Positions 50,348-59,099 are shown, numbered from the stretch's first letter. The stretch: DNA of 64,000 nucleotides from Pseudomonas gingeri (GCF_013385425.1 NZ_JACAQA010000007.1:124001-188000); one strand, 5' to 3'. Program-made: numbers and translations. The notes: generated by a model from the letters alone, not told the origin.

Positions 50348-51889
50348 TCAGGGAACGAGGGTGTCATTGGCGCTGTGCTTCAACCACAGGCGCAGTTCGG
50401 TCTTGAGGACCTTGCCATAGCTGTTTCTCGGCAGATCGCTGCGAAAGACATACTTCTTCGGCTTCTTGAACGAGGCCATGCGCTCGACGAACCAGGCATT
50501 GAGCGACGACTCGTCAAGCGTCCCGGCGATGCGCGCGACGACGAACGCTACCACCGATTCACCCCAGTGTGCATCCGTTTCGCCGACCACACAGACTTCA
50601 AAGACCCCCGGGTGCTGTGCCAGCACTTCCTCGACTTCCCGGGGATAGATGTTGCTGCCGCCGGAAATGATCACATCCTTGGAGCGGTCGGTGAGCGTCA
50701 GGTAACCGGCCTCGTCGACAAAGCCCACGTCACCGGTCAGCAGCCAGCCTTCCACCAGGGTCTGGCGCGTTGCGGCCTCGTTGCGCCAGTAACCTTGCAT
50801 GACGGTGGGCCCGCGCACGGCGATTTCGCCCATCTGACCAACCGGCAGCGGCCGGTGCCCGGGATCGAGGATGCGGATTTCCACGCAGGACTGGGCGCGG
50901 CCCACGGACGCGGTCAGCCTCGCCCATTCGGGGTGTTTGCGATCGGCGATCACCTGGCGGGACAAGGCACTGATGGTCATCGGGCTCTCGCCCTGGCCAT
51001 AGATCTGCACCAGTCGTGGCCCGAAAGTAACGAGGGCCTCCTTCAGGTCCGCCTGGTACATGGGAGCGCCACCATAGACAATCGTCTTGATGCCCTCCCC
51101 GCTATAGCCTTGACGGCGGGCCTGCTCGACCATGCGCTTGAGCATGGTGGGCGCCGTGAACAAACTGACATTGCCCAGCCAGTTCGCCAGGCCGAACAGC
51201 TCGTCGGCCCTGAAGCCACGGGACTCAGGGACCACATGGCGCGCGCCACGGCGCACGTGGATAAAGTTGTAGAGACCGGCACCGTGGGACATCGGCGCCG
51301 CATAGACCACGGCATCCTCGGCACTGACCGGGTCCACATCCAGCGGATAGCACAGCGACATGGCCATAAGGTTGCCATGGCTCAGCATCACGCCCTTGGA
51401 TCGACCGGTGGTGCCGGAGGTGTAGAACAACCAGGCCAGGTCATCGGCATGACGCAGACAAGGGGTATCCAGCGCCGTCGAAGCCACCGGCTCGAACTCG
51501 CCCATGTCTTCCCGATCCAGCTCTCGGCAACCCGGCAGCGGGATATCGGGCGCGAACACCTCGCCACCGTCAGTGAAAATCAGCCGGGCCTGGGCGTTCT
51601 CGACGATCCAGCTGACCTCGACAGGGTGCAGCTTGCAGTTGATCGGCACCGCCACGGCGCCGACCCACCAGATGGCGTAGAGCAGCTCGAGGTATTCACA
51701 GCAGTTCAGCATGAACAGGGCGACACGATCACCAGGGACGATCCCGTGCTCGTTGACCAGATACGCGGCCCGGTGCCGAACCAGGGCCACAAAGGCCCCA
51801 TAGTTGGCGACCTGCCTCAGCCCCTCGAACAAGGCGGGTTGCTCCGGACAACGCAAGGCGGTGTCTTCCAGCCAGTTGGCGATATTCAT
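50348..51889 (-). CDS. AMP-dependent acyl-CoA ligase (ANL superfamily)
   Basis: Acyl-CoA synthetase of 513 residues, activating a carboxylic acid to its CoA thioester. The core motifs are FYTSGTTGRSKGVMLSH near residue 160, YGQGE near 295, the GEIAVRGPTVMQGYW and GWLLTGDVG segments, and the C-terminal NSYGKVLK with the catalytic lysine. It starts 2 bp after the thiolase stop, so the two are translationally linked. Together with the transporter and thiolase this suggests uptake and degradation of an aromatic or aliphatic acid. It also could activate the fatty acid for the lipopeptide, but it lies outside the cluster borders and is transcribed with catabolic-type genes. Confidence 0.9.
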   Translation of the reverse strand: MNIANWLEDTALRCPEQPALFEGLRQVANYGAFVALVRHRAAYLVNEHGIVPGDRVALFMLNCCEYLELLYAIWWVGAVAVPINCKLHPVEVSWIVENAQARLIFTDGGEVFAPDIPLPGCRELDREDMGEFEPVASTALDTPCLRHADDLAWLFYTSGTTGRSKGVMLSHGNLMAMSLCYPLDVDPVSAEDAVVYAAPMSHGAGLYNFIHVRRGARHVVPESRGFRADELFGLANWLGNVSLFTAPTMLKRMVEQARRQGYSGEGIKTIVYGGAPMYQADLKEALVTFGPRLVQIYGQGESPMTISALSRQVIADRKHPEWARLTASVGRAQSCVEIRILDPGHRPLPVGQMGEIAVRGPTVMQGYWRNEAATRQTLVEGWLLTGDVGFVDEAGYLTLTDRSKDVIISGGSNIYPREVEEVLAQHPGVFEVCVVGETDAHWGESVVAFVVARIAGTLDESSLNAWFVERMASFKKPKKYVFRSDLPRNSYGKVLKTELRLWLKHSANDTLVP

Positions 51890-51891
51890 GC

Positions 51892-53070
51892 TCAGCTCCT
51901 GCGTGCCTGAAGAACCGAAGCGTAGTTGGCGACCGCCATGCCACCCATATTGAATACCAGACCGAACTCGGGATTCTGGGCCGCGAGGCCAATCGGTTCG
52001 CCGGTCAGTTGCCGAAATGCCAGGGCATGCATCGAGACCCCGGTCGCGCCCACCGGGTGTCCCTTGGCCTTGAGTCCGCCGGACAGGTTCACCGGCAGCC
52101 GCCCACCCGGGCGCACGGTGCCGTCATCCAGGGCCCGATGCCCTTCGCCCCGGGGCGCCAGGCCCATGGCTTCGTAGATCAGCAGCTCGGCGATGGTGAA
52201 GCAGTCATGGACTTCGGCAAAGCCGAGGTCGCCGAGGGTCACACTGGCGCTGCGCAGGGCCGAGTGGATCGCCCGCTGCGGCCCTTCGAAGGCGAGGATG
52301 TCACGGCGGGCGATCGGCAGAAGATCATTGACCTGGGCGGTAGAGCGGATCCGCACCTCGCGGCGGAACTGCTGCGCGCGCCGGGACGAGGCCAGCACAA
52401 TGGCCGCCGCGCCGTCGCTGATCAGCGAACAATCGGTCAGGCGCAGCGACGGCGCGACATAGGGATTGCTCCGGGAAACGTTGTTGCAGTGTTCGAAATC
52501 CATCACCCGATGCATCTGGGCCAGGGGATTGGCCATGGCATTGGCGTGGTTCTTGGACGCGATGGCGGCCATGGACGCCATGGGGCAGTGGTAACGCTGG
52601 CGGTACTGCTGCGCGGCAAGGCCGAACAGTTGCGGAAAACTCAAGCCCGCCTCCTCGCTATTGTTCTGGTACCCGGCACCGGCCAGGGCCTTGGTGACCT
52701 CGGCCGTGGAGTTGCCGGTCATCTTCTCGGCGCCCACCACCAGCACCAGCTCGGCGGAGCCCGAGAGAATCGCGTTGATCCCCGCCTGGATCGCCGCCGA
52801 GCCCGAAGCACAGGCGTTTTCACAGCGGGTGGCGGGTTTGAAGCGCAGCCCCGGGTCGGCTTGCAGCAGCAACGAGCTGGCAAAACCGTCCGGGACCAGG
52901 CCCGAATTGAAATGCCCGAGGAATAACGCATCGATCTCCGAAGCCGAGATCGCGGCATCCGTCAGCGCCTGACGGGTCACTTGAACGATCAGATCTTCCA
53001 GGGTGGAACCTTCAAGCCGGCCAAAGCGCGAGTGGCCGGCCGCAACAATGGAGACACAATCATGAATCAT
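51892..53070 (-). CDS. Thiolase-family acetyl-CoA acetyltransferase (SCP-x-like)
   Basis: Thiolase of 392 residues. The nucleophilic cysteine lies in CENACASGSAA (near residue 88) and the catalytic histidine in GGLKAKGHPVGATG. VHDCFTIAE is typical of the SCP-2/SCP-x-like thiolases used for unusual acyl-CoAs. I start at the ATG at 53070, since the open frame beyond it crosses the divergent promoter and has no thiolase similarity; the ribosome site is weak (AAGAAG). First gene of the operon with the ligase and MHS transporter. Physiological substrate not identifiable. Confidence 0.88.
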   Translation of the reverse strand: MIHDCVSIVAAGHSRFGRLEGSTLEDLIVQVTRQALTDAAISASEIDALFLGHFNSGLVPDGFASSLLLQADPGLRFKPATRCENACASGSAAIQAGINAILSGSAELVLVVGAEKMTGNSTAEVTKALAGAGYQNNSEEAGLSFPQLFGLAAQQYRQRYHCPMASMAAIASKNHANAMANPLAQMHRVMDFEHCNNVSRSNPYVAPSLRLTDCSLISDGAAAIVLASSRRAQQFRREVRIRSTAQVNDLLPIARRDILAFEGPQRAIHSALRSASVTLGDLGFAEVHDCFTIAELLIYEAMGLAPRGEGHRALDDGTVRPGGRLPVNLSGGLKAKGHPVGATGVSMHALAFRQLTGEPIGLAAQNPEFGLVFNMGGMAVANYASVLQARRS

Positions 53071-53146
53071 GGTGATTTTCTTCTTGGCATGGATCAGGCA
53101 TTGCTTACAATGGCGCATCGCCGGTATCGCTCGCCAGTTAGTACAA

Positions 53147-53166
53147 CTACCTACCTGGGTACGTAG
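53147..53166. promoter_or_regulatory. Operator-like dyad between thiolase and PAS-LuxR genes
   Basis: CTACCTACC-TG-GGTACGTAG: 9-bp arms with one mismatch, in the 143-bp divergent gap. Its placement suits binding by the adjacent PAS-LuxR regulator. Confidence 0.5.
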
Positions 53167-53213
53167 CGATTCCGGGCCGGAAATCGCCAGTATCGGACTT
53201 ACCTTGAGGCAGG

Positions 53214-53792
53214 ATGCCAATGACCGTCTTCACACAACAACTGAAAGACCTTCAGCGCCTGGCCTTCATGGTCTCGCCCGCAGCGCAATTGATCACCGGC
53301 AATCGCCTGATGCTCGATTGCAACGAGGCCTTCCTGGAGTTGTTCGGTTACCCGCGCGAAGAGCTGCTGGGGCAGCTGACCCTGCTGATCTACCCGTCCC
53401 AGGCCGACTACAAGACCATCGGCAATCGCAGTCGCAGTTGGCTGCGCCGCAGCAAGAGCGGCTCCTACGCCGACGAACGTTTTATGCAGCACAAGAACGG
53501 CGAGGTGTTCTGGGCCAGGTCCCAGGGCTATACCCTGACTCCGGACGATCCGTTCAAGCTGATGGTCTGGCACTTCGAACGCCTGGATCGGGCACACCAC
53601 GCCACGGTGGACCTCACGCCGCGGGAACGGGAAATATCGATGCATATCGTCAACGGCCTGACCTGCAAGGAAGTAGCCCGCAAGCTGGCGATTTCCCATC
53701 GGACCGTGGAAGTCCACCGTGCCCGCCTGATGAAAAAGATGCAGGCCAAGAACAGCGCGGACCTGGTGTCGAAGATCATCTTTGTCGATTGA
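53214..53792 (+). CDS. PAS-LuxR transcriptional regulator
   Basis: Regulator of 192 residues with an N-terminal PAS sensor domain (about 20-118, containing FLELFGYPREELLGQ) and a C-terminal LuxR helix-turn-helix (about 132-190, LTPREREISMHIVNGLTCKEVARKL). It is divergent from the thiolase-ligase-transporter operon and likely senses the operon's substrate or a CoA ester, as in similar one-component systems. An in-frame ATG at 53220 is an alternative start; GAGG precedes both. Confidence 0.87.
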   Translation: MPMTVFTQQLKDLQRLAFMVSPAAQLITGNRLMLDCNEAFLELFGYPREELLGQLTLLIYPSQADYKTIGNRSRSWLRRSKSGSYADERFMQHKNGEVFWARSQGYTLTPDDPFKLMVWHFERLDRAHHATVDLTPREREISMHIVNGLTCKEVARKLAISHRTVEVHRARLMKKMQAKNSADLVSKIIFVD

Positions 53793-53796
53793 GGCA

Positions 53797-54052
53797 AAAG
53801 TCCTTCGGATTTTTTTCGAAAGCGGCTCAACCAGTGGTATCAGCCCGGACCAGGCAAAGCGTATCCGGCGTATTGCTCGCGCTAAACCGGGCAGAGACTC
53901 CAGATGATGTGAACCTTCCTGGTTGGAGGCTACACGCGCTAGAAGGTGAAATGTCAGGATTCTGGCCAATCACCGTGACCGCCAACTGGCGTGTAATCTT
54001 CCGTTTCGTAGGAACGGACGTCGAATTGGTCAACTACTTGGACTACCACTGA
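53797..54052 (+). pseudogene. HigB/RelE-type toxin remnant, frameshifted
   Basis: Two reading frames together rebuild a HigB-like toxin. The first half reads FFESGSTSGISPDQAKRIRRI and the second, in another frame, reads LNRAETPDDVNLPGWRLHALEG...NWRVIFRF...LVNYLDYH. No start codon is found in front of the first part. The frame break near 53875 and the missing 5' end indicate a dead toxin gene. The 327-residue open frame spanning it from 53069 is not a real protein. Confidence 0.8.
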
Positions 54053-54065
54053 ACGGAGCTCCTTC

Positions 54066-54160
54066 ATGGGCATGCCCCCATCAGCCCAGATCTTGCTGTA
54101 AGACTGGAGCGCGCTGGCATCAGTACTGCACGTCTCTGGCTGAGTATTCAGGCAGACGGT
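54066..54160 (+). pseudogene. HigA-type antitoxin remnant
   Basis: Immediately after the toxin remnant, one frame encodes PISPDLAVRLERAGISTARLW, the C-terminal part typical of HigA. The helix-turn-helix core before it is deleted, and the only ATGs are out of frame. Together with the toxin remnant this is a decayed HigBA module. The rest up to the M20 gene has no coding sequence. Confidence 0.7.
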
Positions 54161-54236
54161 GGAGCATCGAGAACAGCCCACTATCGAACGTTATACCCAG
54201 GCGGGCTGATGCAAAGTTGGGGGCAACCTGCGCTCA

Positions 54237-54264
54237 GATCGTTCCCGGCGTTGCGGGAACGATC
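54237..54264. terminator. Strong hairpin downstream of the M20 peptidase gene
   Basis: GATCGTTCCCG and CGGGAACGATC form a perfect 11-bp stem with a 6-nt loop, about 16 bp past the M20 stop codon. There is no T-run on either side, so it is a weak terminator candidate. Confidence 0.5.
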
Positions 54265-54279
54265 TGACAAAACCAGGCC

Positions 54280-55521
54280 CTAGCGCTTGGCCAGGTCCAT
54301 GATCATGCGGCTCAGCAGATAGATCCGGGGAGACACGCTTTCCACCTCGGCGTATTCCTCGGGGGTATGGATATTACCGCCGACAATCCCGAAGCCATCC
54401 AGCGTCGGCGTGCCCACGCCCGCCGACAGGCTGGCATCCGCCGCCCCGCCGCTGCCCTCGATAGTCAGCTTGCGGCCCAGTTCACCGTAGATCCCCTGGG
54501 CGATGGTCACCAGCGCATCCGACTCGGCGGTTTCCGGCATCGGCGGCAAACCGCGCAACAGGCTGGTCTTGACCTCGGTTTCCGGAATCAGCTTGTTGGC
54601 CGAAACCCGTGCCAGGTCCTTCTCGATCCGATCGAACTCCTCCGGCAATGCCGCCCGCACATCGGCCTTGGCGGTGGCCTGGTCAGGGATCACATTGATC
54701 CGGTCCCCGGCCTTGAGCACGGTGAAGTTGATGGTGGTCTTCTTCTCTTCATCGCCCAGCTTGCTCAGTTGCAGGATCTGGTGGGCTGCTTCCATGGCCG
54801 CGTTGCGTCCCAACTCCGGTGCCACGCCGGCGTGCGCGGCCTTGCCCTTGATCTCGACTACCGCGGTGGCGCTGCCCTTGCGCCAGACCACCAGGCCATC
54901 GGCCGGACGACCGGGTTCCAGGTTCAGGGTGACGTCGTGGGCCTTGGCGGTGTTCCGGATCAGTTCGGAGGCGATCTCCGAGCCGGTTTCCTCGCTGGCG
55001 TCGAGCAGGAAGGTGATTTGCGCGTAGTCCTGGAAGTTCTGGTTCTTCAGCACTTTGAGGGCATAGATCCCGGCGACGATGCCACCCTTGTCATCCATTA
55101 CGCCAGGGCCGTAGGCGCGACCGTCCTTGATCTGGAATGGACGCTCGCTTGCCGAGCCTTCCTTGAACACCGTGTCCATATGCGCCATCAACAGGATTTT
55201 GGCCTTGCCGGAGCCCTTGAAGGTAGCGAGTACGTGGCTGTTACGGGCGTGTGCGTCGGGCACCAGTTCAATGGTCGCGCCGAGTTTTTTCAGCTCATCG
55301 ACAGCGATATCGCGCACCTGGGTCAGGCCCGGCTCGTAGCCCGAACCCGAATCGATATTTACCAGACGTTCCAGCAACTTCAGGGCTTCGGCCTTGTACT
55401 GTTCGGCGTCGGCCTGGATTTGTTTATGGGGTTCGGCGCTCCAGGCCGGTGCGCTGAAACCGCAGGCGAGCGCCAGGCCGAGGGTGGTCGCCAGCAAGGT
55501 GCGGGGGAGATTGAACGTCAT
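54280..55521 (-). CDS. Exported M20 metallopeptidase, glutamate carboxypeptidase (CPG2) type
   Basis: Zinc-dependent carboxypeptidase of 413 residues with a Sec signal peptide (cleavage after AWSA, about residue 29), so it is periplasmic or secreted. Metal-site motifs are AHMDTV, GPGVMDDKGG and SEETGSE, followed by a dimerisation domain (KAAHAGVAPELGRNA) and a C-terminal GGNIHTPEEY histidine. This matches carboxypeptidase G2, which removes C-terminal glutamate from folates. AAGGACC precedes the ATG. Transcribed in the same direction as the methyltransferase gene 64 bp upstream; link uncertain. Confidence 0.9.
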   Translation of the reverse strand: MTFNLPRTLLATTLGLALACGFSAPAWSAEPHKQIQADAEQYKAEALKLLERLVNIDSGSGYEPGLTQVRDIAVDELKKLGATIELVPDAHARNSHVLATFKGSGKAKILLMAHMDTVFKEGSASERPFQIKDGRAYGPGVMDDKGGIVAGIYALKVLKNQNFQDYAQITFLLDASEETGSEIASELIRNTAKAHDVTLNLEPGRPADGLVVWRKGSATAVVEIKGKAAHAGVAPELGRNAAMEAAHQILQLSKLGDEEKKTTINFTVLKAGDRINVIPDQATAKADVRAALPEEFDRIEKDLARVSANKLIPETEVKTSLLRGLPPMPETAESDALVTIAQGIYGELGRKLTIEGSGGAADASLSAGVGTPTLDGFGIVGGNIHTPEEYAEVESVSPRIYLLSRMIMDLAKR

Positions 55522-55585
55522 GAACGGGTCCTTGTTTTTTATTGGAGTGTTGCGTGTTGCTTGTCTACCGGTTGCTTCATCCTCG

Positions 55586-56386
55586 CTACATCTTGATGCC
55601 CGTCAGGGTGTAGCACATTGGCACAGCCCAATAGCCGTCTTCATAGATGTCATAGATCTCTTCCCGGTTGGAGTGCGGGTACTCCGAGAAATGACTGATG
55701 CGCAAACCGGCACTGATCGCGCCGGTGATGATTTCAGTCAAGGTATGAGGATGCCAGTAGCTACTGATGCCGTTGGCCTCGGCTTGGCCTTCGTAGACGA
55801 TGGTTTTGTCTTCAACGATTGGGCCGGTCTGGAAGTAGGAGCTGGAGATTCTCCACGGGTCGGTAGACTCGGGGTCCAGCATCTCCAGAAAGGGATGGGT
55901 TTCGTAGATCACCAGCGTGCCGCCCGGCCTGAGCGTCTTCGCTGCGTGGACGAAGAACGCCTTGATGTCTGGCATCCAGTTCAGGACGCCGATGGTGATC
56001 AGGGCGATATCGAAACTTTCGTGAAGATCGGCTGGTAACTCATGCACATCGGACTCGACGAATGTCGGTGTATGGGGAGAGCGAGCGGTCAGCTCGCGTG
56101 CCTGGTCCAGAAAGGCAGAGGCCTGGTCCAGCCCCACGACGGTTCGGGCGCCCAGGGCAAATAACGAAAGTGATTCGCGGCCATTGTTGCAGCCCAGTTG
56201 GATAACATCCTTGCCGGCGATACCGACCTCACGCAAGCGCTCGGTCAGGGTTGCATCCAGGCATGAAAAGTCCGGCATGCCGACTGATTCGAGGAGAGTC
56301 GTCCAGGCGCGGCTGGTTCTGTGGTGGTCGGCGGAGGCGTTCCAGGCGTCTCGATTGCTGCTGATGACGCTCTTGGCGGATGACAT
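55586..56386 (-). CDS. Class I SAM-dependent methyltransferase
   Basis: Methyltransferase of 266 residues with the SAM-binding motif VIQLGCNNGRESLSLF (about residue 68), an acidic residue at the next strand end (VVGLDQ), and LRPGGTLVIYETHPF as the later motif. AAGGGAAC precedes the ATG. Substrate unknown; no metabolic partner is evident next to it. Confidence 0.85.
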   Translation of the reverse strand: MSSAKSVISSNRDAWNASADHHRTSRAWTTLLESVGMPDFSCLDATLTERLREVGIAGKDVIQLGCNNGRESLSLFALGARTVVGLDQASAFLDQARELTARSPHTPTFVESDVHELPADLHESFDIALITIGVLNWMPDIKAFFVHAAKTLRPGGTLVIYETHPFLEMLDPESTDPWRISSSYFQTGPIVEDKTIVYEGQAEANGISSYWHPHTLTEIITGAISAGLRISHFSEYPHSNREEIYDIYEDGYWAVPMCYTLTGIKM

Positions 56387-56634
56387 GTTCTAGTTCCCTT
56401 AGAATGATTCTTCGTCTGCAATAAATCTCGACCGGGCTGTCTTGCCTGAGTCTTACGCAATGCTCATTGCGTCTAATACAGAGTTGAACGATCTTCAAAG
56501 CGTACGTGAATTGGCGGGTACAAGGAAGGCAGCAAGATTTGCGTTGGCCTTAAACGAAAAAGAGATCAAGCAGCCAAATACTTGATCTCTCTGAGTGGGG
56601 AAACGGGAGCAGATTTATTTGCTCACAGCCTCAA
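56387..56634. other. Intergenic region between methyltransferase and DUF6124 genes
   Basis: About 250 bp with no coding sequence. It holds the methyltransferase promoter on the left and the terminator of the DUF6124 gene on the right. Confidence 0.6.
56556..56590 (-). terminator. Rho-independent terminator of the DUF6124 gene
   Basis: On the minus strand AGAGATCAAG and CTTGATCTCT pair perfectly (10 bp, 10-nt loop) and are followed by TTTTTCG, about 45 bp past the stop codon. Stem plus U-run make this one of the clearest terminators in the window. Confidence 0.8.
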
Positions 56635-57063
56635 TCAATCGACAGTTTGTCCACTGCGTGAGGACAGCTGATTGGACGGGGCCGCACCCTCAAGCAAGGC
56701 GTCCACCACTGCACGCGCCACCTCCACCGAATGCAGCATGCCCCAGAACAACGCCCGCTCGACGGGGTTGGTATGCAGGCTGATTTCGTCGCCATTGAGC
56801 TCCGCCGTTTCGAGCAGATTGGAAACGTAGGTCAGTGCGTCCTGGGCGTTGATGCCTGGTTGGATGGCGAACAGCGTAGGCTTGTACGGGGCTTCGGGGG
56901 TGACGGGTTTGGAGCAGGTGAACGCGAGGGTATCGAGCAACCGGGGTGTGCTTGCCGGGGCCGGCTCGGGTTCGTTGGAAAGTTTGCGCAGGTACATCGC
57001 CCTGTCGGCGGTACTGAGGGTTTTGCGAACACCCGGCGGATCTGGAGTGATTTTCTTGGTCAC
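56635..57063 (-). CDS. DUF6124/DUF3077-family small protein
   Basis: Protein of 142 residues with the LFAIQPGINAQDALTYVSNLLETAE segment typical of DUF3077/DUF6124, a family found many times per genome in Pseudomonas and of unknown function. It starts with MTKKITPDPPG after GAGGAGC and has its own terminator. The leader upstream is strongly structured. Confidence 0.8.
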   Translation of the reverse strand: MTKKITPDPPGVRKTLSTADRAMYLRKLSNEPEPAPASTPRLLDTLAFTCSKPVTPEAPYKPTLFAIQPGINAQDALTYVSNLLETAELNGDEISLHTNPVERALFWGMLHSVEVARAVVDALLEGAAPSNQLSSRSGQTVD

Positions 57064-57597
57064 GGTAAAGCTCCTCTGTTAAGAAAAGGAACTCGTCACC
57101 CCACGCTGCAAAACGAAAGGTGGCAAGCTGTACACAGGTTTGCAGACCGGAACAGAGGACCGGCAGGCCGAAGCCTCCTGCGCACAGCTCGCCATAACGC
57201 GAGCACAAAAACCGCTTTCGCGGCGCTGTGCGCCTCTGTAGTTCCGGGCTGCAAAACCCGAGTCGCTGAATTTGCAGCGACAGCCGAACTGTAGCCCTGG
57301 GGTTTGGCGCACGCAATATTCTCCCATGCCTGTAGCGCGTGGGAAATATGAGTTTTTTCGGCAGTCCATTTCGCGTATTGATTGAGCGCTACTGAGCCGC
57401 GCGCTAAAGCGAAGACCCAAGCCTTACCCCATACTGATGAAAACACGTCGATCAGCAACGGAGGATGTCAGGAAAGCAGGCATCCGAAGAGAGTTAAGTG
57501 CCAATCAAATGCGTCCCCTTTTCCGAGGTACATCTGCGAGGCGGGATAAGCGCTTGATTGAATCGCTCCCGCACTGCACGCGGGAGCGACCGGAACC
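57064..57597 (-). ncRNA. Structured leader region of the DUF6124 gene (candidate RNA element)
   Basis: 534 bp with no convincing gene. About 57,136-57,262 forms a large nested palindrome. The outer arm GGTTTGCAGACCGGAACAGAGG (near 57138-57160) pairs with the reversed GGGTTTTGCAGCCCGGAAC-TACAGAGG (near 57231-57258). Inner arms GCGCACAGC/GCTGTGCGC (near 57180 and 57223) and a GTCGCTG-N6-CAGCGAC stem follow. It may be a cis-acting RNA or a small palindromic repeat element. A minus-strand open frame across it is an artefact of the repeats. Confidence 0.45.
57564..57588 (-). terminator. Terminator-like hairpin after the lipoprotein gene
   Basis: CGCTCCCGC and GCGGGAGCG pair perfectly (9 bp, 7-nt loop), 9 bp past the stop codon on the minus strand. 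No marked U-run. Confidence 0.6.
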
Positions 57598-58041
57598 TTA
57601 CTGAGCCTGGATCAACTTGCTTTCGCTGACACCGGCACGGCCGGTTTTGTCGTCGACAACTTGCAGGTTGTTGCGGGCCTTGATGAAACCTACTTTCACT
57701 TCCTGCCAGACAAAATAGTTCTTGCCGGCTTCAGCCGTAAGTTTCAACTCGGAATCGTTTTCTGCCGAAGACACCAACGTCTGCTGGCCCGCCGGGACAG
57801 AGAGCATCAGGTAAGACTTGGCAACGGTCTGCCCTACTGGCTTGCCGTTGAGCGCGACGGGCATTTTCACGCCGGCGCCCATGCTTTCGTTGCGATAAAC
57901 GTAGATGTTGGCTTTGTCGGGGCTGACCTGAAACGTCTTGGCTTGAGCGTCCTGGTTGTCGTCAGCCATTTTTACCGAAGCGCAGCCAGCGGTAAGGGCG
58001 GTCAGTGCCAGCAAAGCGGTGAAGGTGAACTGCTTGAACAT
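57598..58041 (-). CDS. DUF2846-type lipoprotein
   Basis: Small lipoprotein (147 residues) with signal MFKQFTFTALLALTALTAGC and an acylated Cys at about 20. A beta-rich domain starting with KANIYVYRNE follows (YLMLSVPAGQQTL, KNYFVWQE), as in DUF2846 proteins. GGAGA precedes the ATG. Function unknown; monocistronic, with its own terminator. Confidence 0.82.
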   Translation of the reverse strand: MFKQFTFTALLALTALTAGCASVKMADDNQDAQAKTFQVSPDKANIYVYRNESMGAGVKMPVALNGKPVGQTVAKSYLMLSVPAGQQTLVSSAENDSELKLTAEAGKNYFVWQEVKVGFIKARNNLQVVDDKTGRAGVSESKLIQAQ

Positions 58042-58334
58042 TGTGTATCTCCATTTTTTGATGAGTCCAACGAACCGTTATCGGCAGCGCTCGACAAAAG
58101 GCAATGAGCCATCATTGAAAAAACGGAAATAATTTCATCAGCGTGTGATGCCAGTGCCGCTAAGGAAACTCCGAACAAGCCCCCAAACGTGCTGAAATAC
58201 AGTCTCATCAGCAGAGTCTGCTCATCGCCTCCTTTACCGCGAAAACGTCCCAACGAGGCATCCAAAACAGCACCGCTGGCGAGACAAACGATTCCCACCA
58301 ACCGGCAGATGGGAAAGCCCAGCCCGGCTTTTTG

Positions 58335-58645
58335 CCCACGAGAGCACTGCGACTCAGTTGGGGAAGGCACTCATGAAGATGCCCCAGCATATCGTCCAAA
58401 GGCAGCATTGTCCGCCGACGGAACTCAACCACCATCTGTTCTTCACTCGGTGTCAGCTTTGCGCTACGCGGCCGGGCAGGCCCCATTCGCGAGTCCTTGG
58501 TTGTTGACCGTGAGCGCCATTTGGCTACGGTCTTTACGTTCAATCTGTAACGGGCTGCAAGCTTGCGATTCGACTCTTGCGACGCTTGGAGCTCGGCTCG
58601 AATTCGCGGCGTTGTCCGGGCTGAACCATGAAGACGTCCTTCCAT
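58335..58645 (-). pseudogene. IS481-type transposase, N-terminal fragment
   Basis: About 100 residues beginning MEGRLHGSARTTPRIRAEL, followed by a helix-turn-helix segment (NRKLAARYRLNVKTVAKWR) and LTPSEEQMVVEFRRRTMLPLDDML. This matches the N-terminus of IS481-family transposases. The similarity stops after LSRSALVG, and the frame then runs through unrelated sequence to 58208; the DDE catalytic domain is absent. No intact inverted repeats were found. The adjoining 58,042-58,334 has no coding sequence I can support. Confidence 0.75.
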
Positions 58646-58760
58646 AATGCATCCTCTTGCTCGGTGGTTAAGGATGCACCATGACTCTCCGAGACTGAAC
58701 ACCTAGTTATTGACACCCTTCAAAAATAAATTTGCCGCTTTTAGTTTTCTAGATTACCAG

Positions 58761-59099
58761 TCAGATACTGAGAAGCTTGGCGTCATACCAGACATCCTCG
58801 TACTGTTCCGTGATGAGAAATCTTGATCCAGGTGGGAGGCCCAAGTACGGAAGCAATAGTGGCTCCCAGCTTTCAACATGCGAAACATGTAAAGGAACAA
58901 AAAAATCTGAAGCTTCAGAAAATACTTCTCCAGCCCATATATACCAGCCGCACGTTCCTGATTCAGGCTTTATACGCATACCATTCAAAGGACGCAACCT
59001 ATCCTTAACATTAAGGGATATCCCAATTTTATGATTCGGATCACACTCAAAAAAGTCCATATCCAGTCTCAAGCAAACTGCCTGCTGGCTTTCTTGCAT
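58761..59099 (-). CDS. Imm33-like immunity-type protein
   Basis: Protein of 112 residues with the segments CGWYIWAGE, DFFVPLHVSHVE and YLGLPPGSRFLI, which I associate with the Imm33 family of polymorphic-toxin immunity proteins. GAGGAT precedes the ATG. It follows the RDD-protein gene by 25 bp, so they may form one operon. The local DNA is clearly more AT-rich than the surroundings, as expected for acquired DNA. No cognate toxin is visible. Confidence 0.55.
   Translation of the reverse strand: MQESQQAVCLRLDMDFFECDPNHKIGISLNVKDRLRPLNGMRIKPESGTCGWYIWAGEVFSEASDFFVPLHVSHVESWEPLLLPYLGLPPGSRFLITEQYEDVWYDAKLLSI

Noticed and set aside
50348..51889. Acyl-CoA ligase as the fatty-acid activating enzyme of the lipopeptide
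   Set aside because: It is transcribed with a thiolase and an MHS symporter under a separate PAS-LuxR regulator, lies beyond a REP doublet, and has no syr-syp-like box; starter condensation domains can use acyl-CoA made elsewhere.
53069..54052. 327-codon plus-strand open frame across the thiolase start, PAS-LuxR gene and toxin remnant
   Set aside because: It runs in a different frame from the PAS-LuxR gene, and only its last part resembles HigB; this is a chance extension of a pseudogene.
57079..57316. Minus-strand open frames across the DUF6124 leader as a hypothetical gene
   Set aside because: The translation is made of the palindromic repeats, rich in Cys, Arg and Leu, with no ribosome site; the structured-leader explanation fits better.
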